Of a DNA stretch of 40,542 bases, positions 30,055-39,800 are shown piece by piece. The first letter of the stretch is position 1; each line of letters opens with the position of its first letter. Source of the stretch: CAYXST01 sp964472495 (GTDB taxonomy: Bacteria; Patescibacteriota; Minisyncoccia; Portnoybacterales; UBA2143); the NCBI GenBank assembly GCA_964472495.1, contig CAYYLD010000004.1:1-40542 (forward strand). The letters are read 5' to 3'. Under the pieces are notes generated by a model. The model was given only the letters and a program-made list of their open reading frames with translations, was not told the DNA's origin and searched no databases. A program made the translations under genes and the position numbers.

Positions 30055-30906
30055 ATGACTTGGTATTGGTGGATAGCTATCGTTTATGTGATTTTTGCTT
30101 TGTTAATTATTATTCTGACAATGATAATAGCTGTCAAGAGTGAACGACAGGACCGCTGGCGGAGAAAACCCGATTATTGGCGCCTCAGCCAGGGAGCTGT
30201 CATCTTTGGCCTGACTTGGCTTTATTATCTGGTCATTAAACCATTAATTCAAAGAGTAAAGGAGGGAAAAGGGATGAGAAGACAATTAACGATGCCGCTA
30301 TATCTCGCTTGGGCGTTTTGCTTCTTTATTAGCGTTCTGTTAGTAATATGGATATGTTATTCGGCGTCTTTGGCGACCGAAGACCTGCGGATCGCTTGGT
30401 TAATTTCTTATCTTGCTCTTGGATTCTTTGTAGAGCTTACTCGGTACTGGGATATAAACAGGTTGGTGGAATCCCAAGGGGGTGGCGCGGGACCGCTTGT
30501 CGATCTCGCCCAAATGTTTTTATCAGCTATTTGTTGGCCGTTCCTACCGATATTCAGAAGCAGGCGGATACGAAGACATAGTGCCGGAAACGATGTTCAT
30601 CATCGGCTTGTTATTTTGGGAGGAATCGTTTTGGTCTTTTTATTCGTTGTCTCACTGTTCTGGTTGAAAGGAGAAATGGTTTGGTCCTGGAGAGAATTTT
30701 ACATTTATCTGTTTGTTGTTTGTGTTCCGGGATTGTATCTGTTGCTGGGACTAGAGTTGGCTATCGACCAATGGCGTCTTAGGCTGAAAGACTGGAACGG
30801 AGGAGTGTCATTTTGGGTCAACGTTTTCGAAATCTTCTTGCTAATCATTGTTGGGCCGATTGTAACGCTTTTTGTCCTCATTGCTGAGAGGGCCCTATTT
30901 GAATGA
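30055..30906 (+). CDS. Hypothetical multi-pass membrane protein (283 aa)
   Basis: Not recognised. Seven or so hydrophobic segments are seen: about 5-26, 48-64, 83-105, 113-130, 150-165, 187-204, 213-235 and 252-278. The loops are short and Arg/Trp-rich (DRWRRKPDYWRLSQG, RSRRIRRH). No catalytic motif stands out. The gene has a GAGGTGAAG ribosome site before its ATG and its own terminator, and it is divergent from def. Its base composition is slightly richer in G than its neighbours. Function unknown. Confidence 0.65.
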   Translation: MTWYWWIAIVYVIFALLIIILTMIIAVKSERQDRWRRKPDYWRLSQGAVIFGLTWLYYLVIKPLIQRVKEGKGMRRQLTMPLYLAWAFCFFISVLLVIWICYSASLATEDLRIAWLISYLALGFFVELTRYWDINRLVESQGGGAGPLVDLAQMFLSAICWPFLPIFRSRRIRRHSAGNDVHHRLVILGGIVLVFLFVVSLFWLKGEMVWSWREFYIYLFVVCVPGLYLLLGLELAIDQWRLRLKDWNGGVSFWVNVFEIFLLIIVGPIVTLFVLIAERALFE

Positions 30907-30938
30907 TTCGGTTAGTTAATTTATTAACCAATAACCAG

Positions 30939-30968
30939 CCCGCAGAACATTTTTTCTGCGGGTTTTTT
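30939..30968 (+). terminator. Rho-independent terminator of the membrane protein gene
   Basis: CCCGCAGAA (30939-30947) pairs with TTCTGCGGG (30954-30962), followed by six T. Nine-base-pair perfect stem. Confidence 0.85.
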
Positions 30969-31482
30969 ATTTAGTTATTCGCCATTCAATATCTGATTCT
31001 TGACCGGCAAATTCTTTCCAGTCGCCGTCCGGAATAATAACATACCACCTTCTTCTGGTTTCTGACCAGACCATCGGGTCATCGTGGTAAAAAGGCTTCT
31101 TGACTATTTCCTTTGGTTTAAGCCGGTCTAATTCCAGCCATTTTTTAAAGACCGTTTCAATAGCATAATCAAGGTTACGGGATTTAGCCCATTTGGCCAC
31201 TTTGGTAATAGCTGCTTTAGCCGCTCGGACCGAACCAGCTAGTTCCAAAAGCTGTTTAGCTGGCCGGGTATAGCGGGAATAAATTATTTTTCTTTTTTTG
31301 GCATCTTCTTTGATTTCTTCCAAACTTAGGCCCTTACTCTTGAAATAGTGATTGACAATTTTTTGAATAGCTGTTTCATCTTGTTTTCTTTGGGCCGAGC
31401 TTCTCCTAGGACGGCCCGGCCGGGAGGCGAGGCGACCTCGTTTTTTGGCTGGTTGTTTTGCTGTTTTCTTTTTGGAAGACAT
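30967..31482 (-). CDS. Hypothetical basic protein (171 aa)
   Basis: Not recognised as a named family. The start is set at MSSKKK (31482); the frame continues 22 codons upstream, but those lie in a family B palindrome. A Lys/Arg-rich disordered N-terminus (KKKTAKQPAKKRGRLASRPG) leads into a helical middle (SLEEIKEDAKKRKIIYSRYTRPAKQLLEL) whose key part is the RYTRPAKQL motif, and a C-terminal Trp/Tyr-rich beta part (FYHDDPMVWSETRRRWYVI, DGDWKEFAG). Nucleic-acid binding is plausible from charge only. It converges on the membrane protein gene; its last codons overlap that gene's terminator T-run. Confidence 0.65.
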   Translation of the reverse strand: MSSKKKTAKQPAKKRGRLASRPGRPRRSSAQRKQDETAIQKIVNHYFKSKGLSLEEIKEDAKKRKIIYSRYTRPAKQLLELAGSVRAAKAAITKVAKWAKSRNLDYAIETVFKKWLELDRLKPKEIVKKPFYHDDPMVWSETRRRWYVIIPDGDWKEFAGQESDIEWRITK

Positions 31483-31489
31483 GCCCTCA

Positions 31490-31626
31490 AATAGTCGCCC
31501 TTTCGGACACATCCTCGCCAGAGGCGAGGGCGTGATCCTCAATGGCAACCCTTTATATATCGTCAGCGGGGCGTCCCTTTTTTACACGCCCTTTTGTAAA
31601 AGGGCGTATAAAAAAGGGACGCCCCG
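31490..31626. repeat. Family B copy followed by a family A palindrome
   Basis: 31490-31553 is a family B hairpin (GTCGCCC...TCCTCGCCAGAGGCGAGGG...GGCAACCC in parts). 31567-31595 and 31598-31626 form a near-perfect 29-bp family A inverted repeat with a 2-base loop. Confidence 0.75.
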
Positions 31627-31693
31627 GGAACACCCAGGAACAATGTAGGAACAAAGGCGACCATTTTAGCAAGGAAAGATGCCCGGGAACTGA

Positions 31694-32572
31694 TTAAATA
31701 TTTCCCTTATAAACATATTTCAGTCCGCTGGCCAAACCAATCTGATAAGCTTTTTCCAGAATTTCTAAAGAGGTAGCCGGTAAATCTCTCATCTGCCAGG
31801 AGATTTCCGGGAAGAATCGGGAAATATGCCAAGGCGTTTCCGGACCCAATTTTTCTTTAATAAATCGGGCAATTTTCTTGAGCATGGCCGGCTGGTCAGA
31901 CAAACCGGGAATAATCAGAGTAGTTATTTCCAGCCAAATCCCTTTTCTTTTCATCTCTTTAAGATTTTCTAAAATCGGTTTCAGTCGGCCGCCGCAATAT
32001 TTTTGATAAAAACTGTCCTCAAACGATTTCAAATCAACATTAGCCGCGTCAAGATAGGGGATAATTAACTTTAAAGTTTGAGGACTCATAAAGCCGTTGG
32101 TTACCCAGATGTTTTTCAGTCCTTTTTTCCGAGCTAATTTCATTGTTTCTAAAGCGTATTCTAAAAAAATGGTTGGTTCTGTATAGGTGTATGAGATACT
32201 TAGAGAGCGCTTGGAGATAGCTTCTTGGACAATTTTCTCTGGCGACATTTCCTGACCTAAAATTGGTTTATTAGGTTTTGGCCCTTGGGAAATATCCCAA
32301 TTTTGACAATTTCGGCAGGTCAGATTACAGCCGACCGTGGCTATTGATAGAGAATAACTGCCTGGCAAAAAATGATAAAGCGGTTTTTTCTCAATCGGGT
32401 CTAAGTGAAGCGCTATAATCTTTCCATAATTCAAGGCATAGAGCTGACCATCTCTGTTTTCTTTTACCCCGCAAAGACCTCTTTGTCCAGGGAAAATAAG
32501 ACAATAATGATTACAAGCTTGGCATTTGACTTTTTTATCTTTGATTTTTTGATAAAGAAGGGCTTCTTTCAT
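31694..32572 (-). CDS. amrS: AmmeMemoRadiSam-system radical SAM enzyme (AmrS-like)
   Basis: The protein has 292 residues. An N-terminal Cys-rich segment (C17, C20, C24, C34) comes before the radical SAM cluster C82, C86, C89 (VGCNLTCRNCQ). The rest follows the pyruvate-formate-lyase-activase-like pattern (YTYTEPTIFLEY, WVTNGF, DAANVDLKS, ITTLIIPGLSD, PWHISRFFP). These features fit the AmrS group. Its usual partners, the MEMO and AMMECR1 proteins, are not in this window. A consensus-like promoter lies immediately upstream and the transcript is probably leaderless. It is divergent from thpR. It is unrelated in detail to the five radical SAM genes at 6735-11677. Confidence 0.88.
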   Translation of the reverse strand: MKEALLYQKIKDKKVKCQACNHYCLIFPGQRGLCGVKENRDGQLYALNYGKIIALHLDPIEKKPLYHFLPGSYSLSIATVGCNLTCRNCQNWDISQGPKPNKPILGQEMSPEKIVQEAISKRSLSISYTYTEPTIFLEYALETMKLARKKGLKNIWVTNGFMSPQTLKLIIPYLDAANVDLKSFEDSFYQKYCGGRLKPILENLKEMKRKGIWLEITTLIIPGLSDQPAMLKKIARFIKEKLGPETPWHISRFFPEISWQMRDLPATSLEILEKAYQIGLASGLKYVYKGNI

Positions 32573-32580
32573 CGCTTTTC

Positions 32581-32609
32581 ATTATACTCTCTTCTTGCTA
32601 TACTGTTAA
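32581..32609 (-). promoter_or_regulatory. Promoter of the amrS-like gene, leaderless
   Basis: On the minus strand: -35 TTAACA (32609-32604), 17-bp spacer, -10 TATAAT (32586-32581), then 8 bases to the ATG at 32572. Confidence 0.65.
32596..32604 (+). promoter_or_regulatory. Extended -10 promoter toward thpR
   Basis: TGCTATACT with TATACT at 32599-32604, overlapping the divergent amrS promoter. The resulting leader of about 80 bases carries a family B hairpin (32623-32685). Confidence 0.4.
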
Positions 32610-32622
32610 GCAAGCAAGGAAA

Positions 32623-32685
32623 AGGGTTGCCCTTTTGGATCACGCCCTCGCGAAGCGAAGACATGTCCAAAAAGGCGACCCTTTG
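32623..32685. repeat. Family B palindrome in the thpR leader
   Basis: AAAGGGTTGCCCTTTTGGATC faces ATGTCCAAAAAGGCGACCCTTT, with an inner CGCGAAGCG; inverted in orientation relative to the copies at 3254 and 21991. It ends within a few bases of the thpR ATG. Confidence 0.75.
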
Positions 32686-32689
32686 AGTA

Positions 32690-33253
32690 ATGAAAAAACA
32701 CCGAATTTTTGTCGCCATTAATTTGCCAGACCGAATTAAGAAAAAATTATTAAACTTCCAAAGAGAATGGGCTCATTTACCAGTCCGTTGGACCAGGGAA
32801 GCAAATTTACATATTACCTTGGTCTTTATTGGCTATGTTGATAACCAAGAATTATTAGAAATTTGCCAATTAGCTCGTCAAGTCGTCCAAAAACATCAGG
32901 TCTTTGAGATTAAATTGAAAAGAATTCTTTTGGGTCCGCCCAATAGGCCGCCCCGGATGATTTGGCTGGAAGGAGAAGAGAATTTATTTTTAGCTCGATT
33001 AAAAAATGATTTAGAAAAAGTTCTGTTTAAATCGCCCAATATCAGTTTTAATTGCCTGGAAAATCGTCCCTTTCGCGTTCATATCACTTTAGCTAGAATC
33101 AGGCAAGGGGAGTGGCGAGAATTGTCCCCTAGTCCACGAATTGAAAAGGAAATATCTTTGGTCTTTCCAGTTGATTCTGTAGAAATAATGGAGAGTTATT
33201 TATCCAGAAGAGGGCCTGATTACGTTGTTTTAGAGTCAATTCCGTTAAAATAA
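32690..33253 (+). CDS. thpR: RNA 2',3'-cyclic phosphodiesterase (2H family)
   Basis: The protein has 187 residues. The two H-x-T/S motifs of the 2H phosphoesterase superfamily are clear: HIT at 41-43 (LHITLVFIG) and HIT at 131-133 (VHITLARI). The start RIFVAINLP is typical. The family opens 2',3'-cyclic phosphate ends of RNA and can ligate tRNA halves in vitro. It stands alone after a repeat-bearing leader and is followed by the noncoding region at 33254-33884. Confidence 0.92.
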   Translation: MKKHRIFVAINLPDRIKKKLLNFQREWAHLPVRWTREANLHITLVFIGYVDNQELLEICQLARQVVQKHQVFEIKLKRILLGPPNRPPRMIWLEGEENLFLARLKNDLEKVLFKSPNISFNCLENRPFRVHITLARIRQGEWRELSPSPRIEKEISLVFPVDSVEIMESYLSRRGPDYVVLESIPLK

Positions 33254-33341
33254 TATTAATCTTTTATAATGTTATATATTAATATTATTAATCTTTTGTA
33301 ATCTCATAAAAAAAAGGAGAATTTAGCCAATTTTTAGCTCA

Positions 33342-33551
33342 TTATATCCTTCGACAAGCTCAGGATATAACCTAATTATATAATGCCTGAGCGACTCGCC
33401 TTAGGCGAGGAGTCGAAGGCTGTCCTTCGCTTCGCTCGCAATGACATTACCTCATACCGGTTATTATCAGAAACGAAGCGAAGCAATCCCGAGCGAATGC
33501 GGCGAGATTGCTTCGTCGCTCCGCAATATTGCGGAACTCCTCGCAATGACC
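33342..33551. repeat. Cluster of family C palindromes and related dispersed repeats
   Basis: TTATATCCT (33342-33350) faces AGGATATAA (33362-33370) around TCGACAAGCTC. GCCTGAGCGACTCGCC (33385-33400) faces GGCGAGGAGTCGAAGGC (33404-33420). After that come CTTCGCTTCGCTCGCAATGAC and, inverted, GCGAGATTGCTTCGTCGC...CCTCGCAATGAC, members of a widespread bacterial repeat type. Confidence 0.75.
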
Positions 33552-33643
33552 AGTATGGTTTAATTATCACTGCTAGCGAAGAGAAGTAATCCCAAATGGA
33601 AGAGCCAACAGCCAACAATTAGTCATCCTAATACCCTAATATC

Positions 33644-33713
33644 TTATCCACAAATTTAGCTTAATTGGCTAATTTTTAAATAAAAATCCAGTTTTCTAAA
33701 AAAGTTATCCACA
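33644..33713 (+). promoter_or_regulatory. Two perfect DnaA boxes
   Basis: TTATCCACA at 33644-33652 and 33705-33713, same orientation, 61 bp apart (about six helical turns), in AT-rich sequence. No dnaA gene is near, so this may be a DnaA-responsive or titration site rather than an origin. Confidence 0.5.
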
Positions 33714-33804
33714 ATTAATTAAAAATATTGATTTATTGGCTTAAATAAGCCATAAATTTATTCTAAAATGTCCTTGACGGGCATTTTTTATTACCTTTAA
33801 TTTT

Positions 33805-33813
33805 TGCTATAAT
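33805..33813 (+). promoter_or_regulatory. Extended -10 promoter of the giant surface gene
   Basis: TGCTATAAT, a perfect extended -10, with TATAAT at 33808-33813; the -35 is poor. It leaves a leader of about 65 bases before the ATG at 33885. Confidence 0.55.
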
Positions 33814-33828
33814 TAATATAAATAGCGA

Positions 33829-33861
33829 ATATCGTTTTTATATCGCTTTAATATCGTTTTT
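33829..33861 (+). repeat. Three 11-bp direct repeats in the leader of the giant gene
   Basis: ATATCGTTTTT, ATATCGCTTTA and ATATCGTTTTT stand head to tail with no spacing, just downstream of the promoter. The position suits an operator. Confidence 0.6.
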
Positions 33862-33884
33862 TTATCCAGAAAATTTGAATAAAA

Positions 33885-36800
33885 ATGAAGTCAGAAACAA
33901 CTAAAAAATCTTTTCAAACTGAAAATAGGGATGAATATATTTCTTTAGCTAAAGCCGCTCAGTTATCTAAATACTCGCGGGAATATTTAGGCTTACGAGC
34001 TCGTCAGGGCAAACTGAAAGCGGTTAAAATCGGTCACCGCTGGGCAACGACTCGAGGCTGGCTCGAAGAATACAATCAACAGATTGAATCATTTGGGGTA
34101 ATTACTTCCCCAGCTAAAGCCTTACCGGCTAGGGCCTTGGTCAAGGAGGCCAAGAAACCTAAAGGGAAAATTAGAGAATGGCCTCAAATAATTACCAGAA
34201 TCAGACAGGCCGTTTCCAAATTGCCCCTTGACTATTCTCATCTCTTGCATCTTCTTTTGATTGCTTTTTTAATCCTCAGTTCGGTCTTTATTTTCCATCC
34301 GCAGGCTCGTCATTCTTTAATTAGCTGGGCTGACCATTTTTTTCAAGAGCTGCCCCGAACCGGAGAAAAAATAGCCGATTTTGTTTTTCAACAGAGTCAG
34401 CAATTAACTGACCCGGAAAAACTATCGGCTAATCTATTTGACTTTATTGACTTTCTTAAAGAAGGATCAGTCAGGATTCCCCAACAGATAAGCGAGGCCA
34501 ATCAAACTCTCAAATCAAAACTTGGCCAGGCCTATATTAAATTGGCCGAGTTTTTAATTCCCGGCTATTCCCTGGAACAAATGACCACTCAACCACAGCC
34601 GCTGGCTCGAGAAAGAGAAGTAATCGAGATGACAGAACCGCTTATCCAAAAAATAGCCAAACAAGTCCAGCAAGCTATCCCGGAAATCGTCACCAAAGAA
34701 ATCACCCAAATCAAAGAAACAGTCAAAGAAACCGCAAAAGTGACTGAAATCACCCGGCTGACCGAGACCATCCAGTCAGCCGACTTAGCTCTTCTCAACC
34801 AAGAGATGGAGGCCCTTGACCAAAGAATCACCACCTTAGGCAGCCAAATCAGCAGTAAGATAGATTATACCGTCCCCAGTTACGCCCCGACCTATGTTCC
34901 CTCAACCGGTCTCCAGGTCAGCGGCCACGCCCTCCTCTCCACCTTAAATGTTAGTGGTTCAGCCGCGGTTGGCGGTTCTTTAGCCGTCCAGGACAATGTT
35001 AGCTTCGGCAACTCCAGAGATACCAACACCCTCTTTGATGTTTATTCGACGGCGACGTTTCATGAAGCGGTTGATTTCAACAAAGGTATTAGCTCTGATT
35101 CAGGCTTGACCATCGCCGGTGATGGCAGTATTAACGGCGGTCTGACTGTCGGCGGCGATGTTAACATCTCTTCTTCAGCCGCCAGTTACAAAATCCAGGG
35201 TTCTGACATTACTTCCGGCTCGGTGACCATCATTATTGCCGCTTCCGACTCAACTAATAAGAACAGAGCCAACTATGTCTGTGACGGGACTTCTGACGAA
35301 GTTGAGATTCAGCAGGCTATTGATAGCTTAACCAACGGGGGAACAATTAGATTATTAGAAGGGACATTTACTTTTTCTGATTCAGCCGGAATAGTCTTTG
35401 ACGAAGATAATGACAACATCTGGATTGAAGGGAGTGGCCAAGAAATAACTACTCTGACCGGAGCTGACGATAGTTATACCAGCTATTTTGGATTCAATGT
35501 AGCTACCAGCACCACCCTTTCTAATGTCCAGCTTAGCAATTTTACCATTGACGGAACTAACCAAAGTAACACTCCTACTCTAGGCTGGAATGCTCTAATA
35601 GAGGATTTTAGCGCCGGTAACTTAGAATATATAACCATTGATAATTTAAGAATTAAAGCAAATGGCGTCAGGAATTCTCCAATTTCTTTTTACAATGACT
35701 CCGGCCTTAACCAATATATTAGAATTTCCAACTTATATGTTTCTTCTACCGGTTATGCTCAATATGGAATTCATGTAAGAAAGCCAACTAAACATCTGTG
35801 GATTGAGAATAACTACGTGGAATTAAATAGTAGCCATGTTGGATACGATACATATAATTCAATTGCCGTTTATGGCGGAACGGAATATTTTTATGTAAAT
35901 AATAATACTGTTGAGCATACCGGGGATGGGCATGCCACAATCGCTGTTTCGCCGGCTTCTTACGGAGAAATTATTGGCAATATCGTTGAGGCAGTAAGTA
36001 ATGATGAAGGTGGAATTGAAGTTGAGCAGAGAGAAGGTCACGGTGGAGCAACTACTACTCCAAGCCATGTTATTGTTTCTAATAATATTGTCCGTGATGG
36101 GTATTGGGGAATTTATACTCGTTTTGGTAGCGTCGGAACCGTAGCCCCCTACGAAGTGATTATTGCCAATAACATTATCTCCAACTGTGTGGTTGGAATT
36201 AATATTATAAAGGGAACCGATATCACGGTTTACGGAAATACATACAAAGACAATACAACTAATTTCAGCAAAGGCGCTTCAGCCACCGTTAAGGCCCTTA
36301 GAGCTGAAACAGGAGTCTATTCTGCCGAAAACGTCGGCATCGGGACGACTACTCCTTACAGCCGTCTATCAGTTTGGGGCGACGGAACCAACCCAATTTT
36401 TGAGGCAGTAGATAACGCTTCTTCAACAATGTTTACAATATTGAACAACGGCAACGTCGGCATCGGGACAATGAGTCCGGAAGCTACATTGAACCTTAGC
36501 CAGGACAGCGCTATTCCTGAACTAAGGTTGACCCGAACCGGCTCTTTTGCCACCGACGATTCTGTTGGCGACCTTGTCTGGGCCTACGGCAATGACAGCC
36601 TGGCCAGCATCAAAACGCTCCGTGATTCCGACGATGACGCCGGCTCTTTAGTCTTCAGCACCCAAGAAACGGGCCAGGGCGTTACTGAAAAAATGAGAAT
36701 AACCTCTGATGGCGATGTCGGTATCGGTTATTCTATCCCGATGGCTAATCTCCATGTTTCGGAAGACACAGATACAGCCAGGATTATTATAGAAAGAAGG

Positions 36801-39800
36801 CAGATTGTTGCCGATGAACACGTTGACGGCGCTCTCACCTTTAAGGGCTTTGATACGGAAAGCCATGCCGAGGCCTTTTCCGAAATTCAAGGGATTAACA
36901 TCGACGATACTTCCGGTTCGGAAAAAGGAGCTTTGACTTTCAGAACTAACAATGCCGGAGTAATGTACGAAAGAATAAGAATAGATAACGATGGCTATGT
37001 CGGCATCGGCACCAGTTCGCCGGATGTCCTCTTGCACTTAGAATCCACTTCAGCCAATGGTCAGCTGGATGTTGGTTATGACTGGGATTCTTATGCTAAT
37101 TTCAAAGTGGACACCAATGGCGACCTGACTATAGATTTAAATACAACTAATGCGACGACTACCTTTCAAGACAATGTTCAGATAGTCGGCAATCTGGATG
37201 GCGCTTCACCCTTGAATATTGTTACCGATACTCAAATTCATGGCAGCGCCACCACCACCGGCTCCTATTACATTGGTCAAGACCTGACTGTGTTGAGCGG
37301 CAACGTCGGCATTGGGACGACGGAGCCGGGAGCGAAGTTGGAAGTAAAGAGTACTGCGGGAAGTGCAGCCGAGGGTCAAGAAGTGTTGAGGTTAAATGGT
37401 GCTGTCGCTTGGGTAACGCCAGGTTCAGGTCCTAAACTATCATTTTATACTTATTCAACGGGACAGGAAATGGCGTCAATTCAAGGGTATACGTTTGGTG
37501 ATAGTGAAACGGGGCTTGGTTTTGCAACGAAGCTTGGTACTCCCACTACGAAAATGGTTATAACAGCGAGCGGCAACGTCGGCATTGGGACGACGGAGCC
37601 GGGAGCGAAGTTGGCTATAAAGGGTGGCATAAATGACCAAACGTTATTTAAATTTTTGCGACCTGTAGATAACGACAATTATCCTGTGAATATGTTCTTT
37701 GGAGTAGATGGAACTTATCATAAAGCAGGAATCGGTTTTGTAAGAAATGCTGGTGTTACTAATGGAATTGGCAGATTAGACTTTTTAGTTGACAGTAATG
37801 ATGATGCGGCTGATGTATCATGTTTAGATACCAAAATGTCGATTACAAGCACTGGCAACGTCGGCATCGGGACGACAAGCCCTTACACCGCCTTAGATGT
37901 GCAAACTGATGTAGCCAACTATGCAGCATCAATATCTAATTTAAACTCAGCGGCTGGCAATGGACTCAGGGTTGGGTCTAGGGATAGCGGTAATAACGAT
38001 GTGACGATTTTTGAATTATTTAAGGGTAATGATATCAATGATTTTATTAGTAGTGTGTTCATTGTAAAAACAGACGGCGACGTCGGCATCGGAACGACGG
38101 ACCCAGAAACACCTTTACATCTTCATTTTACTGATAGTAGTGAAATTTCTGCATCAAGTATTAACGATAATAGTGCTAGAGGGTTTCGTATTACAAATGC
38201 TGCAACAACTAATAGTCACGGCTCGGTTTTGTTTTTTGAATCTGATTCAGGTACGGGTAAATCTGCTATAGCCCATCAGCAGAATGTAGCAGATGATGAT
38301 AGTAGTATTATGACATTCTATACACAAAGTGCAGGGACTTTAGCAGAAGCAATGCGTATCGATTCAGACGGCAACGTCGGCATCGGGACGGCGGCGCCAA
38401 ATAGTTTATTACATGCTAAAGGTGGTGATTTAAGATTATCAAACAATAAAAGAATTTATTTTGATGATACTAATAATTATAATTATTTATATTTTAATTC
38501 AGGATTTTTAACTTTGGGTTATACAGTAGATGCCTTTAAATTTGATATGAATGCTTCATCAGTTAAGACTATTGAAATGATTTATAGTTCAGATTTTAAT
38601 ATTCAGGGATACACCAATAAAGATATTTTAATTACAACGCAAGGGACAGGAGATGTGTTAATTTCAAACGGCAACGTCGGCATCGGAACAACGACGCCAT
38701 TTGCCGCTTTATCGGTTCATAGCAAGTCAGCCGATACCAGACCTCTATTCGCGGTTGCTTCCACTACCCCAAACGGAGTCACGGCGACAACAACGGCATT
38801 TATTATTACTGCAGACGGCAACGTCGGCATTGGGACGACGGCACCAACTGAAAAATTAGATGTAGCAGGTAAAATAGCCATTAACGGTACAGCTCAAATT
38901 TATTTCCCAGACCAAACAGATTTTTTGGGCACAATGTATATTGGTAATAGTGGTGGCGGAGCCAGTCTTTCTCATACAACTGGGGGACAAGGTCAATACA
39001 ATATTTCTATTGGCGAGGATACTGGTGATTCAATTACTGAAGGACATAATAATACATTTATCGGAATGGAAGCTGGAAGATTAAATACTACAGGATGGGG
39101 GAATGTATTTATAGGAAAGGAAGCTGGTGAAAATAATTCTTCGGCAGCTTATAATATAGCAATAGGATATCGAGCTGGGCAGTCATTAACTACTAGAAGT
39201 TATAATACTTTTATTGGTTTTCAGGCTGGGAAAAATAGTGTTACAACAGATGACAGTATATTTATAGGGAATGATGCAGGATACAATAATATAACTGGTG
39301 ATAAAAACATTTATATAGGAACAGAGGCAGGTTATAATACTACAGGAGATACTAACATCTTTTTAGGGAATCAAGCCGGATACAATGAAACTGGAAGTGA
39401 CAAATTATATATTGCCAATTCAAAGGATACTTCTTTGATATATGGAGATTTTTCTACTGGTAATATAAGCATTGGCGGAACAGCCGCTACTTCTTCAAAT
39501 AGATTCTTAGTCACAGGCACCGGCAATATCGGCATCGGCACGACGGGGCCAAATTATAAGTTAGAGGTATATGGTACGGCATCAACTACAAAATTACGAT
39601 TACCGCAAGTTAGTGAAGAATCTACCCCTACCTTATCTTTTGGAGACGGAGATACGGGATTTTATGAGAGTGCGGATGACCAATTAAGAATTTCTATTGG
39701 TGGTGATAATAAGTGGGCTATATATGCTAATTGGATTGCAGGACAAGGAGGTGGGGGAGCTGGTCTACAAGGTGCAGGAGCTTCAGCCACGGCTCCTACT

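Larger units (their letters stand above)
33254..33884 (+). other. Repeat-rich control region upstream of the giant surface gene
   Basis: No gene is seen. In order it holds a direct repeat of TATTAATCTTTTxTAAT (about 33257-33305), a cluster of family C palindromes (33342-33551), two DnaA-box matches, an AT-rich stretch, an extended -10 promoter and three 11-bp iterons. Confidence 0.7.

Noticed and set aside
31483..31548. N-terminal extension of the 30967 gene to 31548
   Set aside because: The extra 22 codons are a translated family B palindrome; MSSKKK at 31482 is a natural start.
33644..33713. Chromosomal origin (oriC)
   Set aside because: Only two DnaA boxes and no dnaA, dnaN or rpmH nearby; kept as a regulatory site with modest confidence.
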